Source: Flavobacterium foetidum | GTDB lineage: Bacteria; Bacteroidota; Bacteroidia; Flavobacteriales; Flavobacteriaceae | Length of the DNA stretch: 64,000 nucleotides | NCBI RefSeq assembly: GCF_004634245.1 | Contig: NZ_SJTF01000005.1 | Span: 186,001 to 250,000 of the forward strand | Direction of reading: 5' to 3' | Part shown: in pieces, positions 7,776 through 18,128 of the stretch | Numbering within the stretch: the stretch's first letter is position 1 | Layout of the letters: each line of letters begins with the position of its first letter | Program-made: the position numbers and the translations under genes | Notes under the pieces: model-generated | Told to the model about the DNA's origin: nothing | The model's input: the letters and a program-made list of their open reading frames with translations, nothing else | Databases searched by the model: none

Positions 7776-10700
7776 TTAAAAACTAACATTCAGTCCCATA
7801 GTAGCCGTAAACGGATTTGGATATGCTCCATAATCAAAGCCCACCATTGAGCCAGATTGATACGTACTGCCCTCTGGATCATAACCTAAATATTTTGAGA
7901 ACACATGCACATTTTCCATATTTACATATAACTTTATGTTGGTTAACTTAACTTTTTCAATTAAGCTTTTTGGTAAATTATACCCAAGACGAATATTTTG
8001 GATACGAACAAAAGACCCATCTTCTACCCAGTAGCTTGATCCAAAATCCTGCACAGTATTTGGTGTCATGCGAGGTTTCGGAATCATTCCGTTTCCTGGA
8101 TCAGCATCAGATTTCCAGTAATTATTGACAACAGAATACATGTTACGGTTTCCTCCTCCTACACCAGATTTTAAATATCGAGCACTATGGTTAAGGATTT
8201 CACCTCCTTGTGAACCGCGCAATAAAACAGAAAGCTCAAATCCTGAGTAAGAAAAATTATTAGTTAATCCCCATTGAAAATCAGGTTGGTAGTTTCCTAA
8301 ATAAGTTCTGTCGTCAGAATTAATTTTACCATCGTTGTTGACGTCTCTTACTCTTGGATCCCCTGCTTCACTACCTGGCCATACAGGATATGCTTTGCTA
8401 TCTAACTCCGCTTGCGACATAATTACGCCATCAATAATATAACCATAATACATTCCTATAGGCTGTCCCACAGCTGTGCGTGATGTCATACTGCTCACAT
8501 TAATATCTATTGGAGCATTGTTTGCACCAAGTTTCAGTACTTTATTTCGGTTGGCGAAAATATTGAAATCAGTACTCCACTTGAATTTGCTGTCTATATT
8601 GATTGTACTAAGACTTACTTCAAATCCTTTGTTTTCTAGCTCACCTATATTGGTCAAGGTAGAAGAGAAACCAGAAATAATCGGAATCGGAACATTCAGC
8701 AGCAAATCCTTAGTTTTTGAATAATAAATGTCGCCCGTAAATTTCACACGTCCATTAAAAACACTTACATCAAGTCCAAAATTGGTTTGGCCTGTTTTTT
8801 CCCATTTCAGATTTTTATCAGCAAAATTTGTTGTATAAATACCTTGATTTACCGTACCTGAACTTACATAAGGACTATAACCTAAAACACCAATCGATCC
8901 ATAGTTCGGAATCGAATTGTTACCCGTTTCTCCATAACTCAACCTAACTTTCAAATTAGTTAACCAGGAAGATTCCTTTAGAAAAGGTTCTTCTGAAATA
9001 CGCCAAGCAACTGATCCTGATGGGAAATAGCCCCACTTATTGTTTGCTCCAAAACGAGAAGACCCATCAGCTCGAATTGCTCCTGTTAAGAGATATTTGC
9101 CTTTATATGAATAATTAGCGCGAGCCAAATAAGATAGTAGCGACCACTCTTCTGAAGTAGTATAACCCGCATTAACAACACCGGCATTCAAAGTATGCAC
9201 TAAGTCATTCGGGAAACTGCCAGCCGACATACTACTCATATCTGTACGTTGTTCTTGAGCAGAAAAACCAGCCAAAACATTCAAATTATGATTTTCGTTA
9301 AACTTCTTGTTGTAATTCAGCGTACTTTCTGAAATCCAATTATTGGATTGCAACGTTTTGAAATCAGCCTGAGCTGGAACCCATCCTGAGTATCCCCAGT
9401 TCTGGCCTGCATTCCAATAAAAATTATGAACTGTGTTTTCAATATTTGAACTTACTGAAGTTTTAAAAGTCAAATCTTTTATAACATCCCATTCCAGAAA
9501 AGAAGTGATTATGGATACATTTGTTCTTTTTTTGGCAATAGCCTCTCTTGTTAACGAATAAGGATGCCATAATTGGAAACCGTATTTAGCAAATGTGTTC
9601 CAAATCGACGCAGGATCCTTAAAACCAAGGCTTCCCGTTTCAACATAAAGCGGGAAAAATGGATCACTTTGCAAAGCCAAGCCCACTACATCACTCTTTC
9701 CCCCTGTACCGTATGGAGCTTCTTTTATCTGGCTAAGACCGATATTCATGCCCATACGAACTTTATCATTAAACTTATGTTTGAGGTTTGACCTAACATT
9801 GATTCTTTCGAAGGTATTACTATCTACAACACCCTCTGAATTTATATATCCTAATGATGTCATAAATTGTGTCTTCTCGGTTCCACCAGAAGCCGACAAC
9901 TGAAAATTCATGTTAGTTGCAGTTCTCAATGCCACATCCTGCCAGTCAGTTCCGTTTCCGATGCGGGCAATCCACTCTGGATCAGAGAATTCTACAGGAA
10001 CAGTTACACCAAGCCCTCTTGTAGCTGATGGATTTGCAGCAACAGTTGTCGCCCATGTATTATTTCTTGCGGCCGTATTGTAGGCAATAAATTCTGATGC
10101 ATTCATCATATCAACTTTACGGTTGACTTTAGAAATTCCAGACTCAAAAATTGCGTCAATCTTTGTTTTACCTGCTTTTCCTTGCTTGGTCGTAATGATC
10201 ACCACACCATTAGCACCCCTAGAACCATAAATGGCTGCCGAAGATGCATCTTTCAACACATCAATTGACTCAATATCGTTGGGATTAATTGAATTTAACG
10301 GATTTCGATTGTAACTCAAATTACTACCGCCGCTAATTCCTGCATCGGTTGAATTAGTCGTATTATCTTCAAGCGGAATACCATCTATAACATACAGCGG
10401 TGTCGTTCCTGCATTTATAGAAGAAGCTCCACGAATTTTTACGGTTGGAGCAAGACCTGGCGCACCTTGAGACTGTATAATTTGGACACCCGAAGCTTGT
10501 CCTCCAAGTGATTGAAGCGCATTAAAATTTGACCTGCCTTCCAATTTGTCTGCCCCTACAGAAATCACAGATCCGGTTAAATCTTTTTTCTTTACAGAAC
10601 CGTAACCGACAACAACAACTTCATCTAATTTAGAAGATTCCTCTTCTAATTTAATCGAAATATTGGTTTGCCCGTTTAACGAAACCTCTTTTGTTTTGAA

Positions 10701-10931
10701 ACCAACATAAGTAGCCACTAACACTGCTTTTTCACTTTTTACCTTAAGTGAAAATTTTCCATCTAAATCACTTTGAACTCCGTTTGTGGTTCCCTTTTCA
10801 ATAATGTTTACTCCTGGCACAGGTAATCCCAAGCCATCTGTAATTTTTCCTTTAATATCTTTTTGTTGTTGCCCGTAAATTGGCACGAATAATAAAAGTC
10901 CTAGAAAAAATATATAATATTTTACTTTCAT
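7776..10931 (-). CDS. SusC/RagA-family TonB-dependent outer-membrane transporter (susC1)
   Basis: TonB-dependent glycan importer of 1051 residues, the usual SusC length. The signal peptide ends near YGQ. A carboxypeptidase-regulatory-like beta domain follows (about 26-100, ITDGLGLPVPGVNIIEKGT). Then come the DEVVVVGYGSVKKKDLTGSV linker, a plug with DASSAAIYGSRGANGVVIITTK, and a 22-strand-type barrel ending in aromatic LNVSF. It pairs with SusD1. The upstream 880 bases are free of genes, so it is probably under its own promoter, separate from the xylanolytic genes. Its substrate is unknown. The neighbouring GH97 suggests an alpha-linked side chain or a different oligosaccharide. Confidence 0.95.
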   Translation of the reverse strand: MKVKYYIFFLGLLLFVPIYGQQQKDIKGKITDGLGLPVPGVNIIEKGTTNGVQSDLDGKFSLKVKSEKAVLVATYVGFKTKEVSLNGQTNISIKLEEESSKLDEVVVVGYGSVKKKDLTGSVISVGADKLEGRSNFNALQSLGGQASGVQIIQSQGAPGLAPTVKIRGASSINAGTTPLYVIDGIPLEDNTTNSTDAGISGGSNLSYNRNPLNSINPNDIESIDVLKDASSAAIYGSRGANGVVIITTKQGKAGKTKIDAIFESGISKVNRKVDMMNASEFIAYNTAARNNTWATTVAANPSATRGLGVTVPVEFSDPEWIARIGNGTDWQDVALRTATNMNFQLSASGGTEKTQFMTSLGYINSEGVVDSNTFERINVRSNLKHKFNDKVRMGMNIGLSQIKEAPYGTGGKSDVVGLALQSDPFFPLYVETGSLGFKDPASIWNTFAKYGFQLWHPYSLTREAIAKKRTNVSIITSFLEWDVIKDLTFKTSVSSNIENTVHNFYWNAGQNWGYSGWVPAQADFKTLQSNNWISESTLNYNKKFNENHNLNVLAGFSAQEQRTDMSSMSAGSFPNDLVHTLNAGVVNAGYTTSEEWSLLSYLARANYSYKGKYLLTGAIRADGSSRFGANNKWGYFPSGSVAWRISEEPFLKESSWLTNLKVRLSYGETGNNSIPNYGSIGVLGYSPYVSSGTVNQGIYTTNFADKNLKWEKTGQTNFGLDVSVFNGRVKFTGDIYYSKTKDLLLNVPIPIISGFSSTLTNIGELENKGFEVSLSTINIDSKFKWSTDFNIFANRNKVLKLGANNAPIDINVSSMTSRTAVGQPIGMYYGYIIDGVIMSQAELDSKAYPVWPGSEAGDPRVRDVNNDGKINSDDRTYLGNYQPDFQWGLTNNFSYSGFELSVLLRGSQGGEILNHSARYLKSGVGGGNRNMYSVVNNYWKSDADPGNGMIPKPRMTPNTVQDFGSSYWVEDGSFVRIQNIRLGYNLPKSLIEKVKLTNIKLYVNMENVHVFSKYLGYDPEGSTYQSGSMVGFDYGAYPNPFTATMGLNVSF

Positions 10932-11814
10932 CGTTTTTTGGTTTATTGGCTGTTATAAAATTTTTTCTTTCACATTTAGTGAAATCGAATTGCATTTAAT
11001 TTCAATAGACCGTTTTAGATTAAGAATCTCAAACTAAACAGGTTCGTTACTGTAGAAATTCATCGCTTTCAAAACAATTGCCTGTTTTGACGCCAATATT
11101 CTCCACCAAATGAATAGCTGTGTAGAATTAGTCTATCTATTTTGATTGCTTTTGCTTTACTTTCACATCATAAATCTTCCGTGTAAAACGATTTTGTTCT
11201 GAAGGTCGAACAAAAGATCAGAGTAGTCTATTCAGAATTTTGAAGGTCTATTCTCTAATTTTTTCCATATAATCATCTTTTAGTTATTTATATTTTTTAT
11301 ATACTTGGCATCATCGTTTCCCATAAATTAAAAGATATTTTATCCAAATATAAATAAACAACTACAAAAAAACGCTAAAAAGAATAATAAAAAGAAAGCA
11401 AAAGAAAATAAAAGAAATAAAAAAGCAAAATAAAAACGTTAAAAAACAATAAGAAAAATCGCATATACAAAAAATATTTTGCTATAATGCTAAAAAAAGC
11501 TAATTCGTAAGAAAAATTTTGAGAAAAGTGGAAATTTTACAGATTGTGTTAAAATTTTAAATGACGAAACCACTAAAAACAAAATTGCACCAAAATTTTG
11601 TTTTTTTTTGGTCCTTAGGAAAAACGATATTGTCAAGAATAGGTTTTAAAAAATGATGGAATTTCTTCAAAACTTGAAAAATTGAGTGATACTATGTGAA
11701 TCTATTTTTTGAAAAGACCGGATTTTAATTCTATAAACCATTGTAATATTCTTTCATAAAAAAAGTCAGCATATTTTAGTAAGCTGACTTTTTTTAATTG
11801 ATTCAATAAACGTT
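10932..11814. other. Gene-free region upstream of susC1
   Basis: 883 bases without a credible gene. It should contain the susC1 promoter and a long leader. The stretch 11355-11455 is strongly A-rich with few T on the plus strand. A terminator for the GH97 end of the hydrolase operon lies at 11758-11795. I found no convincing promoter with both elements correctly spaced, and no structured RNA that I recognise. Confidence 0.6.
11758..11795. terminator. Intrinsic terminator after GH97
   Basis: A 13-bp stem, AAAAAAAGTCAGC with GCTGACTTTTTTT, encloses a 12-base loop. It is placed 20 bases after the GH97 stop on the minus strand and ends the hydrolase operon before susC1. Confidence 0.92.
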
Positions 11815-13758
11815 TTAATTTACGAGCAACACTCCTCCGTTTTTTGGTATTTTTATTTCGACTTCTTTTGTTTTACTGATTTTCAATGTAGTAAGTCTTC
11901 CTTTTAATTGATCATCGTCACTATAGTAATTTAATGCTACATCAGCATTGAGCATATCCAATCTTAATTTTGTCTTCAATGTTTTATTTTCAGCATTAAT
12001 TCCTGCGATAAACCATTTTGTTCCTTTTCTTCTGGCTAGTACTACATATTTTCCTGGATATCCTTCCAGAAAACGAACCTCATCCCATGTTGTTGGCACA
12101 TCCTTCATAAATTTTATGGCCCAATCTGGAGCATCTGACAAATTATTTGGTGCTAATGCAAAATGCTGTACGCCACTTTGAAAAAGCACTGAAGTGGCTA
12201 AAGCAAACACATCAGAAGTCATTCTTTTCGAACCTTTGTTTGTGATATTATCGCTATTATAGAATTTGTTTAATGCGCTTCCTCCAAAATCCATGCTGCC
12301 GACCGTGTTTCTGATAAAAACATGTGTTGCCGCATTCATGGCTTCGTTATCACAGCTTTTTTGCCCAAAATGCAAATTTTCACTTGCTAAAACAGCTTCG
12401 CTGGATGCGAAATTGGGATACATACGTTCCCAGCCGCGTGGTAAAGTACAACCATGAAAAATAACCATAATTCCATATTCATTGGCATCGGTTAAAATAT
12501 CTTCATACAATTTCATGGTTACCTGTTTATCGCCTCCAAAAAAGTCAACTTTAATTCCTTTGATTCCAATGCTCTTCATCCACGCCATTTCTTTGCGTCG
12601 TATAGTTGCATTATGCATCAATCCTTTTGGACTTTGGGGCGCATCATTCCAGTATCCATTAGAATTGTACCATAAATACAGTCCAACACCTTTTTTGGCA
12701 CCATAAGCAGCCAACTCTGCTATCTTATCCCTTCCTATTTGTGTATCCCAAAGCGCATCAACTAGTACGGTTTCATATCCCAGTGTGGCGCTAAAATCGA
12801 TGTACTGCTTTTGTACAGGAAAAGTCGTGTTATCATCCATTTTTATAATCCAGCTCCACGTTCCTTTTGTATATTGGTATTCTGTGGAAGCTTCGTATTT
12901 TGGTTTAACCAAATCAAAAGGAATAGTGGTCTCAACTATTGGAGCGAGCGTTTCTCCAATTGTAATCGTGCGCCATGGTGTTTCGCCCGTAAGTGCGATT
13001 CCTGGTGCAGTTGTTCCGTTTCCGTTATTTTCTCCCGGCATCGGAAAACCAATTGTATACAATCCGTTTTCATTCCCCATTAATCTGCTTGCACAATAAC
13101 CACTATCTACTCCAGTTTCCGAAATTAAAATCCAACCGTTGCTGCCTGCTTTAAATAAACATGGAAATGTATATCCATTTCCCAAACCATTTTTCCCGAC
13201 AACATCATCCCATGTATATGAGGTTTCATAACTAGGAGCCGTTCTCGCAAAACCTGTCATCGGATTACTTTGTGGACAAAGGAATGTAGTGGTTCCTTGC
13301 GGCAGTAAAAATCCCGAAGCTTCTTCTTGTACCACACAAGAAAGAGTTTCTTTCTGCGGATGTAATTTATATTTGAATGCTAGATTGTTGTTGCTTACTC
13401 TGAAAATGACGTCTAATGCTGGTTTTCCATCTTTTGTAAATGAAAAAACAGCTTCGTTTGCACGATAATGTACACTGCTCGTTTTTATATTACGCAACTG
13501 ATAGGATTCGTCTATTTTACTGTGGCCGCTATTTTGTTCTAATGTTAATCCTGAACTGAAATCTCCTGCATTTGTTTTTAAACCGAGAGGAGATTTTTCG
13601 ATAAACGTCTTTTCGTTGTATTTTACACTATACTGAGGTTTTCCGTTGTTACTAAAAACCGATACCGCCAGTTTGCCGTCTGGGCTTTTTACTACAGACT
13701 GCGCGCTCACCGCACAGGAATAAATAAGAACAAGAATAAAAGTCAGTTTAGATTGCAT
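11815..13758 (-). CDS. Glycoside hydrolase family 97 (alpha-galactosidase/alpha-glucosidase type)
   Basis: Exported alpha-glycosidase of 647 residues. The start at 13758 (MQSKLTFILVLIYSC) gives a clean signal peptide and leaves 22 bases after the GH3 stop. The longer frame from 13848 would overlap GH3. The N-terminal beta-sandwich (about 25-290) is followed by a TIM barrel with GLYLWYNSNGYW, then GIKGIKVDFFGGDKQ, ASSEAVLASENL and a C-terminal beta domain (WFIAGINAENKT). This is the SusB/GH97 architecture. The Asp in IKVDFF fits the retaining alpha-galactosidase branch rather than inverting SusB. That sub-assignment is inferred. It probably removes alpha-linked galactose or a similar side group. 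Confidence 0.88.
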   Translation of the reverse strand: MQSKLTFILVLIYSCAVSAQSVVKSPDGKLAVSVFSNNGKPQYSVKYNEKTFIEKSPLGLKTNAGDFSSGLTLEQNSGHSKIDESYQLRNIKTSSVHYRANEAVFSFTKDGKPALDVIFRVSNNNLAFKYKLHPQKETLSCVVQEEASGFLLPQGTTTFLCPQSNPMTGFARTAPSYETSYTWDDVVGKNGLGNGYTFPCLFKAGSNGWILISETGVDSGYCASRLMGNENGLYTIGFPMPGENNGNGTTAPGIALTGETPWRTITIGETLAPIVETTIPFDLVKPKYEASTEYQYTKGTWSWIIKMDDNTTFPVQKQYIDFSATLGYETVLVDALWDTQIGRDKIAELAAYGAKKGVGLYLWYNSNGYWNDAPQSPKGLMHNATIRRKEMAWMKSIGIKGIKVDFFGGDKQVTMKLYEDILTDANEYGIMVIFHGCTLPRGWERMYPNFASSEAVLASENLHFGQKSCDNEAMNAATHVFIRNTVGSMDFGGSALNKFYNSDNITNKGSKRMTSDVFALATSVLFQSGVQHFALAPNNLSDAPDWAIKFMKDVPTTWDEVRFLEGYPGKYVVLARRKGTKWFIAGINAENKTLKTKLRLDMLNADVALNYYSDDDQLKGRLTTLKISKTKEVEIKIPKNGGVLLVN

Positions 13759-13780
13759 ACCGAAATGTTTATAGCGTTTT

Positions 13781-16375
13781 TTATTGTACAAATATCTTAA
13801 GTTTTTTAAGATCTTTGACGGCTGAACTGGTCCCGTAGTAAATTTCATATTCTCCAGCTGTTACTTTGACTGTCCTAGATGCAGCGTCATAAAATTCAAA
13901 TGAAGAAGCTGGCAAATCTATAACTACATTTTCTTTATTTCCAGCTTTTACAGCCACGCGTTTAAAGGCTTTTAATGTTTTTAAAGGACCGTCAATATCA
14001 TCTATTTTTTTTACATATACCTGAATAATCTCGGTTCCGTCACGTTTACTTACATTTTGCAACGAAATATTCAATTGAATGTTTTCATTTGGTTTTATGC
14101 TATTCTTGTTCAATTTACCAACACCGACAATAAATTTAGAATAGCTTAATCCAAAACCAAAAGGAAACAATACGTCTGTAGTATATCGGTAAGTGCGTCC
14201 TTTCATGGAATAATCTTCGAAATCGCCCAATATTTCGGAGTTCTTGTAGAAAGAAACTGGCAATTTCCCGGCAGGATTGTAATCTCCAAAAAGCACGTCG
14301 GCAACAGCCTTACCTCCAGACTCTCCCGGATACCACGCCTGCAAAATAGCATCGCAGCTTGACGTTTCTGGCGTTAAGGCAATAGCAGAGCCAGAACAGT
14401 TTACAAAAACTACTTTTTTTCCTGCTTCTTTTAATTCTTTTAGACATTTTCTCTGTACGGCTGGCAATTCTATATGGGTTCTGTCGCCTCCTTTAAAACC
14501 GGGATAAGAAACTGGCATTTCTTCTCCTTCCAGCAAAGTAGAAAGACCTCCTACAAAAACTACTGTCTCAATTCCTTTTAGTTTTTGGATTAATGAGTTG
14601 AAATTGACATCAAATTCTTTTCCGAAATCAAATTCAAGATTCGCCTGCCAGTTGTTTGATTGCGCAAAATGAATCTCAATTTTATACGTTTTACCAGCTT
14701 CTACAGGAAACGGAATATTGGCAGGAACTGTTCTCCAATTTGTATATTTTGCGATAGATTTTCCATCAACCAATAACTCAAAAAATCCTGTGGCACCTGT
14801 TTTAAAAACGAGCGTATCTGTTTCTTTGGCTGTAAAATCTGTTTCGTATTTTGCAGAAAAGCCTTCCAGTTTAACTCCAGATGCAAACTCTTGTTGTCCG
14901 GCGGTTGTCATTTTTATCGGATTGGTAATCTGAGTCGGGATAACGCTGTTTCCTTCTCTGTTTGGATTGTTCCAATAAGTGGCTTTCATTCCTTTTTTTC
15001 CTTCAAAAGAAATCTGATCAAAATACGTTTGATTGACTTTATCTTCTACCAAGTCACAAGCTTTATCATAAAAGATTTTATCAGCTTCTGTTTTAGACTC
15101 TATTCCTTGTTTGATTGTAATTGTTCTAACTGGAATTCCGTTATAATTTCCCCATAACATAGGTTCGTTTGCTGCATTTGGTCCAATAACAGCAATTTTT
15201 TTCGCTGTTTTAGCTAATGGAAGAATGTTGTTTTTATTTTGCAATAATGTCATTGATTTCTGTGCCATTTCTAATGCCAGCTGCTGATGTTCTGGACTGT
15301 TAAGAACTGATGGCGGAATCTGTGCCCATGGTACGATAGCATCATCATCCATTTCTCCCAACTCAAAACGGCCTTCTAACACACGCTGCAAACTTTTATT
15401 GATAGCAGCTTCTTTGATTAAATCTTTTTCAACCGCTTCTGGCAGATTTTTAAAAGGATAATTTTCCCAGACACACTCTACATCTGTTCCTGCAAGTACT
15501 GCTCTAGAAGCAGCACGAACCGCATCTGATGACACTTTGTGAGTGGTGTAAAAATCGGTTATGGCGCCACAGTCTGATACTACCATATATTTGTATCCCC
15601 ATTCATCTCTAAGAATGCGTTGCAATAATCTAGTGTTGCTGCAACAAGGTTCATCATCCAGACGTTGGTAGGCGCACATGACTTGGCGAACGTCTGATTC
15701 CTGTACCAATGCCTTAAAAGCAGGCAGATACGTTTCGTAAAGTTCACGTGGATTTACATTATTTAAATTCAGTTCGTGCCTGCTCCATTCAGGACCAGAA
15801 TGCACAGCAAAATGTTTGGCACATGCTAAAAGTTTACGGTATTTAGCATCTGCCGGGCCTTGCAATCCTTTTACAACCGAAACTCCCATTCTAGAAGTCA
15901 GATAAGGGTCTTCTCCATAAGTTTCCTGTCCGCGTCCCCATCTTGGATCCCTGAAAATATTGACATTTGGTGTCCATACTGATAGACTTAAAAAGCGTTT
16001 ATTTTCATTTCCGTCCTTAATCCACTGGTTGTATTTGGCTCTGGCTTCGTCAGATACAGCATTAAAGACTCGATAAAGCAATTGGTCATCAAATGAGGCA
16101 GCCATTCCGATAGGCTCAGGAAAAACAGTCACATTGTCATTGTTTGCATAACCATGCAAAGCTTCGCTCCACCAATTAAATTTTTTAATTCCAAGTCTTG
16201 GAACCGCATCCGACTGATCGCACATTAATGCCGCTTTCTCTTCAAGCGTTAATCTTGAAATTAAGTCTTTTGCTCTATCAGCAGCACTTAAAGCAGGATT
16301 TTTATAGGGCAACAATTGTGCATAGGTGCCAACTGCTGCAAATAAATTTATAATAAACCAATGTCGTACTTTCAT
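13781..16375 (-). CDS. Glycoside hydrolase family 3 with PA14 insert (probable beta-xylosidase)
   Basis: Exported exo-beta-glycosidase of 864 residues with a signal peptide ending TYAQ. The N-terminal barrel has PRLGIKKFNWWSEALHG and the nucleophile region VVSDCGAITDFY (Asp near residue 268). The C-terminal alpha/beta domain begins near TLLQNKNNILPL. A PA14-type beta domain (about 455-585, KGMKATYWNNPN to EFDFGKEF) is inserted, and a fibronectin-III-like domain ends the protein. The SDCGAI form and the xylan context favour beta-xylosidase, but GH3 specificity is not certain from sequence. It lies 40 bases after the upstream GH43 gene and 22 before GH97. Confidence 0.9.
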   Translation of the reverse strand: MKVRHWFIINLFAAVGTYAQLLPYKNPALSAADRAKDLISRLTLEEKAALMCDQSDAVPRLGIKKFNWWSEALHGYANNDNVTVFPEPIGMAASFDDQLLYRVFNAVSDEARAKYNQWIKDGNENKRFLSLSVWTPNVNIFRDPRWGRGQETYGEDPYLTSRMGVSVVKGLQGPADAKYRKLLACAKHFAVHSGPEWSRHELNLNNVNPRELYETYLPAFKALVQESDVRQVMCAYQRLDDEPCCSNTRLLQRILRDEWGYKYMVVSDCGAITDFYTTHKVSSDAVRAASRAVLAGTDVECVWENYPFKNLPEAVEKDLIKEAAINKSLQRVLEGRFELGEMDDDAIVPWAQIPPSVLNSPEHQQLALEMAQKSMTLLQNKNNILPLAKTAKKIAVIGPNAANEPMLWGNYNGIPVRTITIKQGIESKTEADKIFYDKACDLVEDKVNQTYFDQISFEGKKGMKATYWNNPNREGNSVIPTQITNPIKMTTAGQQEFASGVKLEGFSAKYETDFTAKETDTLVFKTGATGFFELLVDGKSIAKYTNWRTVPANIPFPVEAGKTYKIEIHFAQSNNWQANLEFDFGKEFDVNFNSLIQKLKGIETVVFVGGLSTLLEGEEMPVSYPGFKGGDRTHIELPAVQRKCLKELKEAGKKVVFVNCSGSAIALTPETSSCDAILQAWYPGESGGKAVADVLFGDYNPAGKLPVSFYKNSEILGDFEDYSMKGRTYRYTTDVLFPFGFGLSYSKFIVGVGKLNKNSIKPNENIQLNISLQNVSKRDGTEIIQVYVKKIDDIDGPLKTLKAFKRVAVKAGNKENVVIDLPASSFEFYDAASRTVKVTAGEYEIYYGTSSAVKDLKKLKIFVQ

Positions 16376-16415
16376 TGTTTCTGTCTTTTAAATTGCATTC
16401 GAGATTTTCTAGAAA

Positions 16416-17996
16416 TTACTTCGTTTCTGAAATCTTTTCTTCGATACGGAAATAATCAAAATCAGCGAAACCTCCCGTAATTTTGGTAGCATAATTAAAC
16501 AATCCGAATCGGTAGCCCATAAAATGCGGAATGGTATAGGGCATCTTGATGGGGTTTCCTATACTGATCCATTTTTTCCCATCGAGACTGTAATAAAACC
16601 TTCCCTGATCTGCTTGGTTCCTAAAATCGCATTCGGCTTTAAAATATATTTTGTCCTGATGTAATAAAACGCTATCTGCTTCTTTCGGATTTCCCTTTTC
16701 AGTCTCTATCATGACAATGCTTTTTGTTCCACTATTTACTTTTACGCCAACAAGACCAAAATCTTTTTGCAAGAGCGAAAGACCAGCAAAATCTCCATCT
16801 TTCATGTTGGAAAGCTCCAGCACCGTCGTGGCCGAACATATCGGGCCAAAAGTTCTCTGTGTCAAAGTATTTTTTGCCTGCGTAAAACTGCTGTCTATTC
16901 GTGATGTCTTTAATCTCAAATAACCTTTTCTCTCTTTTACTGACCAACTCGTATTATCCGGATTATGATTCCATTGCCAAACCAAAGGCAGGTCATTTTC
17001 TCCGTTTTTACGATTAAATTCGTCTGAGTTTACAATTCCAGGAATAAGGCTTCTATTGGCCGGAAGATTAAGACTTTGAGGTACTTTATCATTTTCTCCC
17101 AATATTGGCCAGCCGTTTTCCCACTTAACAGGAACTAGGTACGGAATACGTCCTACGCCACCTGCATCTCTAAATAGATACGAAAACCATCTGCCGTCTG
17201 GAGTGTCTACAAGTCCGCCTTGTGCCACGCCTAAATTCTGTAGCCCGATTTTTCCTTCCCATGGACCAGAAATAGTATTTGCTCTGTGTATGATCACAGT
17301 GCGCATACCATTTTTGGGCCAGCAGATATTAAACAAATAATATTTTCCGTTAATCTTAAAAAGCTGTGATCCTTCTGCTGGCAACATGATGTCGCTCTTG
17401 GCAGGAGCATTCGCATTTTCTATCAAAACTCTTTTTGTCTCTTCTTTAACTTCTGACAGATTTTCTTTTAATTCCACAATCTGAAGTTTTCCGCCTCCCC
17501 AAACCAGATAAACTTTTCCATCATCATCAAAAAAAAGCGAATGGTCATGATAGGAGTTGTTCAAAACAATTCGCTTCCAAGGGCCTTTTTCAATATCTTT
17601 TGTAGAAAAAATATAAGTTTTGCCTGTTGCTCCTGAAAAAGTGCTCACATAATACACGCCATGATGATAACGCAGACTGCTCGCCCACGAACCTCTACCG
17701 TAGTCATTTTTGCCATGGTCTAAATTGAGTCGGTCATCCTTATCTTCTAAAATATCATAGGCATAGTTAACCAGATGCCAATTCACCAAATCTTTAGATT
17801 TCATAATCGGCACACCCGGATTCATATGCATTGTAGTGCTGCTCATATAATAAACATCGTTTACCCTTATTAGAGATAAATCAGGAACGTCTGCGAAAAT
17901 AATGGGATTCTGAGCCTGAACTTTCTGCGCCTGACTTGTAAAAACACTCAATACAATCGCAAAAACAGTGTATATAATAGCTTTTGTTTTCATCAA
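16416..17996 (-). CDS. Glycoside hydrolase family 43 (arabinofuranosidase/xylosidase type, GH43_12-like)
   Basis: Exported five-bladed beta-propeller enzyme of 526 residues with a signal peptide ending SQAQ. The general base region is FADVPDLSLI (Asp39 likely), the pKa-modulating region HDHSLFFDDDGKVYLVWGG, and the general acid region LPAEGSQLF. After about residue 320 comes a concanavalin-like C-terminal domain common in family 43 (DFAGLSLLQKDFG, FADFDYFRI). The MNPGVPIMKSKDLVNW stretch resembles subfamily 12 arabinofuranosidases. It would remove arabinose or xylose from decorated xylan. It lies 132 bases after GH115 and 40 before GH3. Confidence 0.9.
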   Translation of the reverse strand: MMKTKAIIYTVFAIVLSVFTSQAQKVQAQNPIIFADVPDLSLIRVNDVYYMSSTTMHMNPGVPIMKSKDLVNWHLVNYAYDILEDKDDRLNLDHGKNDYGRGSWASSLRYHHGVYYVSTFSGATGKTYIFSTKDIEKGPWKRIVLNNSYHDHSLFFDDDGKVYLVWGGGKLQIVELKENLSEVKEETKRVLIENANAPAKSDIMLPAEGSQLFKINGKYYLFNICWPKNGMRTVIIHRANTISGPWEGKIGLQNLGVAQGGLVDTPDGRWFSYLFRDAGGVGRIPYLVPVKWENGWPILGENDKVPQSLNLPANRSLIPGIVNSDEFNRKNGENDLPLVWQWNHNPDNTSWSVKERKGYLRLKTSRIDSSFTQAKNTLTQRTFGPICSATTVLELSNMKDGDFAGLSLLQKDFGLVGVKVNSGTKSIVMIETEKGNPKEADSVLLHQDKIYFKAECDFRNQADQGRFYYSLDGKKWISIGNPIKMPYTIPHFMGYRFGLFNYATKITGGFADFDYFRIEEKISETK

Positions 17997-18128
17997 ATTT
18001 TCTATTTAGGAATTTCTAATACTATCTTAGAGAACTAATTATGCCTTAATTCGCTACAATTGAAGCTGATTGAACTTTGGACTGATTTTGCTAAAATTTT
18101 AATATCCAACAAAAGAGACTTTTGAAAT

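Noticed and set aside
11345..11352. CAAATATA as a minus-strand -7 box for susC1
   Set aside because: It matches TAnnTTTG in reverse but has no properly spaced upstream element and would give a leader of about 400 bases through the A-rich tract. I could not support it.
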